This document shows, in pieces, positions 8,126-9,785 of a stretch of 9,785 nucleotides of DNA. The notes beneath the pieces were generated by a model that saw only the letters and a program-made list of their open reading frames with translations, searched no databases and was not told where the DNA came from. Origin of the DNA: an uncultured Leucobacter sp. (GTDB lineage: Bacteria > Actinomycetota > Actinomycetes > Actinomycetales > Microbacteriaceae); NCBI GenBank assembly GCA_937872275.1, contig CALMSE010000082.1, positions 1 to 9,785 on the forward strand, written 5' to 3'. Made by a program: the position numbers and the translations under genes. How positions within the stretch are numbered: the first letter of the stretch is position 1; each line of letters opens with the position of its first letter.

Positions 8126-9570
8126 CCGCGGTCTCCTTCTTCCCGTGCTTCCGCACTGCCCTGCGCCGCGATGGCACTGTCCGTCCCGGGCCGGTTCTCC
8201 ACGACCCAGCCCTCGATATTGCGCTGCGGCGCCACGTTCATGGCGAGCGACCCGGCCGGCACGTTCTTCCGCACCACCGTTCCCGCCGCCGTGTAGGCGC
8301 CGTCCTCAATCGTAACGGGTGAGACGAGCACATTCTTGGAGCCGATCCTGACGCCGTCGCCCACGACCGCCTGGTGCTTCTGCACGCCGTCGTAGTTGGC
8401 GACGATCGTGCCCGCGCCGACGTTGCTGCCCGTGCCGATCACCGCGTCGCCGACATAGCTGAGGTGGGGCACCTTGCTGCCGTCGCCGATCTTCGCGTTC
8501 TTCGTCTCGACGAAGGCCCCGATCTTGCCGCCGTCGCCGAGCTCGGTGCCCGGGCGGATGTACGAGTAGGGCCCCACCGAGACGCCCGCCCCGAAGACGG
8601 CGAGCGTCGCCTCGCTGCGACGGATCCGCGCCCCCTCGCCCACCTCGCAGTCGACGAGGGTCGTATCGGGCCCGATCACGGCGCCGGCCGCGATGCTCGT
8701 CGCCCCGTGCAGGAAGCTGCCCGGCAGGATCTCGGCGTCGGCCTCGATGCTGACATCGGCGTCGATCCAGGTGGTCGCCGGATCCTGCACCGTCACCCCG
8801 GCGCGCTGATGCGCGAGCACGATGCGGCGGTTGAGCTCCCGGCCGACATCGGCGAGCTGCGCGCGGTCGTTCACGCCGGCGATCAGCCAGGTGTCGTCGG
8901 TGGCGACCGCGTCAACCCCTCCCCCGGCCGCGAGGATGCGGGCAGCGGCGTCGGTGAGGTACTTCTCGCCCTGGGCGTTGTCCGTTCCGATCTCGGCGAG
9001 CGCGGCCTCGAGCGCGGGGCGCGCGAAGACGTAGACGCCGCCGTTGATCTCCGTGATGCGGCGCTGGGCCTCGTCGGCGTCCTTCTCCTCGACGATGCCG
9101 CGCATGATTCCCGAGCCGTCGCGCACGATGCGGCCGAGGCCCGTCGGATCCTCGAAGATCGCCGAGAGCAGCGTCATGCCGCGCCCCTCGCTCACATGCC
9201 CGGCGACGAGTCCCCGGAGGGTCGGCGCGTCGATGAGCGGCACGTCGCCCGAGAGCACCACGATCGAGCCGTCGAAGTCCGCGGGCAGCGCCGCGAGCGC
9301 CAGCTCGACGGCCCGGCCGGTGCCGGGCACCTCGTCCTGCTCGACGATGAGGGTGTGCGGGGCGTGATCCACGATCGCCTGCGACACCAGCCGGCGCTCG
9401 TGGCGCACGACGGCGATCACCGTCTGCGGCGAGAGCCCAGCGGCGGTGTCGAGCACGTGCGCGATGAGGGAGCGGCCACCGATCCGGTGCAGCACCTTGG
9501 GCGTCGCCGACCTCATTCGCGTGCCCTGGCCGGCCGCGAGAATCACGACCGCGAGTTGCTGTGCTGTCAT
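8122..9570 (-). CDS. glmU: Bifunctional GlmU: GlcN-1-P acetyltransferase / GlcNAc-1-P uridyltransferase
   Basis: Makes UDP-GlcNAc from glucosamine 1-phosphate, acetyl-CoA and UTP, the entry to peptidoglycan synthesis. 482 aa, close to the family norm. The N-terminal nucleotidyltransferase has LAAGQGTRMRS (11-21), LSGDVP with Asp109, INGGVY and NAQGEKYLTD. The C-terminal left-handed beta-helix acetyltransferase has YSYIRPGT, FVETKNAKIG, PHLSYVGDA with catalytic His369, and GAGTIVANYDG. The ATG at 9570 is chosen because the protein then begins right before the first beta strand; AGGAAAGG lies just upstream. The frame stays open to 9723, but that part is translated intergenic repeat. The motif usually written LGTGHA reads PGTGRA here (82-87). 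A short Ala/Glu-rich tail follows the helix. Confidence 0.97.
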   Translation of the reverse strand: MTAQQLAVVILAAGQGTRMRSATPKVLHRIGGRSLIAHVLDTAAGLSPQTVIAVVRHERRLVSQAIVDHAPHTLIVEQDEVPGTGRAVELALAALPADFDGSIVVLSGDVPLIDAPTLRGLVAGHVSEGRGMTLLSAIFEDPTGLGRIVRDGSGIMRGIVEEKDADEAQRRITEINGGVYVFARPALEAALAEIGTDNAQGEKYLTDAAARILAAGGGVDAVATDDTWLIAGVNDRAQLADVGRELNRRIVLAHQRAGVTVQDPATTWIDADVSIEADAEILPGSFLHGATSIAAGAVIGPDTTLVDCEVGEGARIRRSEATLAVFGAGVSVGPYSYIRPGTELGDGGKIGAFVETKNAKIGDGSKVPHLSYVGDAVIGTGSNVGAGTIVANYDGVQKHQAVVGDGVRIGSKNVLVSPVTIEDGAYTAAGTVVRKNVPAGSLAMNVAPQRNIEGWVVENRPGTDSAIAAQGSAEAREEGDRG

Positions 9571-9634
9571 AGTGCCCTTTCCTCCGGTCAACGAGCGCCC
9601 CGACACACGGAGAGGCTGACGCCTCCCGTCCTTC

Positions 9635-9651
9635 CGGCGCCGTGGGCGCCG
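9635..9651. repeat. GC-rich palindrome in repeat unit 1 (copy at 9733-9749)
   Basis: Seven-bp arms cggcgcc and ggcgccg around gtg. The same palindrome recurs at 9733-9749 in the second repeat unit. Confidence 0.85.
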
Positions 9652-9656
9652 CCTTC

Positions 9657-9697
9657 GGAGCGAGTCGACGAAGCGGTGCTTCGCCGATGCTCGCTCC
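9657..9697. repeat. Long interrupted palindrome in repeat unit 1
   Basis: Outer arms ggagcgag (9657-9664) and ctcgctcc (9690-9697), a middle tcg/cga pairing (9665-9667 with 9685-9687) and inner arms cgaagc/gcttcg (9669-9674 with 9678-9683) around ggt. There is one A-C mismatch and a two-base bulge. About 17 pairs in total, REP-like in form. The second copy begins at 9755 and is cut by the window end. It could fold in DNA or RNA and might end transcription from an upstream gene. Confidence 0.8.
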
Positions 9698-9785
9698 CAA
9701 CATACAGAGAAGCTGCGCTTCACCGCCTGCTCCGGCGCCGTGGGCGCCGCCTTCGGAGCGAGTCGACGAAGCGGTGCTTCGCCGA

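Larger units (their letters stand above)
9603..9785. repeat. 98-bp tandem repeat upstream of glmU, running off the window
   Basis: The 55 bases at 9633-9687 recur exactly at 9731-9785 (offset 98), and the ~30 bases before each copy (9603-9632 and 9701-9730) are clearly related though diverged. The unit is therefore about 98 bp, present at least 1.9 times, and the second copy is cut by the window edge. Each unit holds two palindromes. No coding role is apparent and no gene is seen between 9571 and 9785. The 32 bp next to glmU (9571-9602) hold its ribosome-binding site. Confidence 0.93.

Noticed and set aside
9571..9723. Upstream extension of glmU to 9723
   Set aside because: The extra residues are translated from the palindromic repeat, and GlmU proteins begin right before the LAAGxGTRM motif.
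9603..9785. CRISPR array or tRNA in the repeat region
   Set aside because: Fewer than two full units, no unique spacers of even length, and no tRNA cloverleaf or T-loop consensus.

Overview
The window reads as chromosomal DNA from a very GC-rich actinobacterium, most likely Microbacteriaceae (Leucobacter-like). The lineage is an inference from codon use, the glmU-prs pair and the LATTG-type surface anchor. No search was possible. All six genes are on the minus strand, so the window reads right to left. I see no tRNA, rRNA, CRISPR array or insertion sequence.

Right end (7148-9785): a housekeeping pair, glmU (UDP-GlcNAc synthesis for the cell wall) followed by prs (PRPP synthase), joined by an ATGA overlap. 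Upstream of glmU lies a tandem repeat with a 98-bp period, containing GC-rich palindromes, that runs off the window end. A stem-loop follows prs as its likely terminator. The next ~160 bp hold no recognisable gene.

Left and centre (25-6929): a zinc-uptake locus of the 'anchored repeat ABC transporter' type. An AT-rich Fur-family palindrome (6909-6929), best read as a Zur box, lies 40 bp upstream of a 761-aa sortase-anchored surface protein. That protein has an N-terminal receptor-like domain, three His-rich ~100-aa repeats and a LATTG anchor. After a strong intercistronic stem-loop come four genes with overlapping stop and start codons: a ZnuA-like lipoprotein, a second receptor-like protein held by a transmembrane helix, the ABC ATPase and the ABC-3 permease. 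The lipoprotein carries the predicted HHH-D metal ligands, the zinc type rather than the manganese type.

Working model (inference): under zinc starvation Zur leaves the operator. The wall protein, the membrane-tethered protein and the lipoprotein then capture zinc and pass it inward to the permease. Each of the three extracytoplasmic proteins carries one copy of the same receptor-like domain. In the lipoprotein this copy sits where ZnuA proteins have their His-rich loop, and its two halves are in reversed order (circularly permuted) compared with the other two proteins. That is the most unusual observation in the window. The transporter family and the relay idea are already described; the permutation, the three-protein one-copy layout and the intercistronic stem-loop are the parts I would look at twice.
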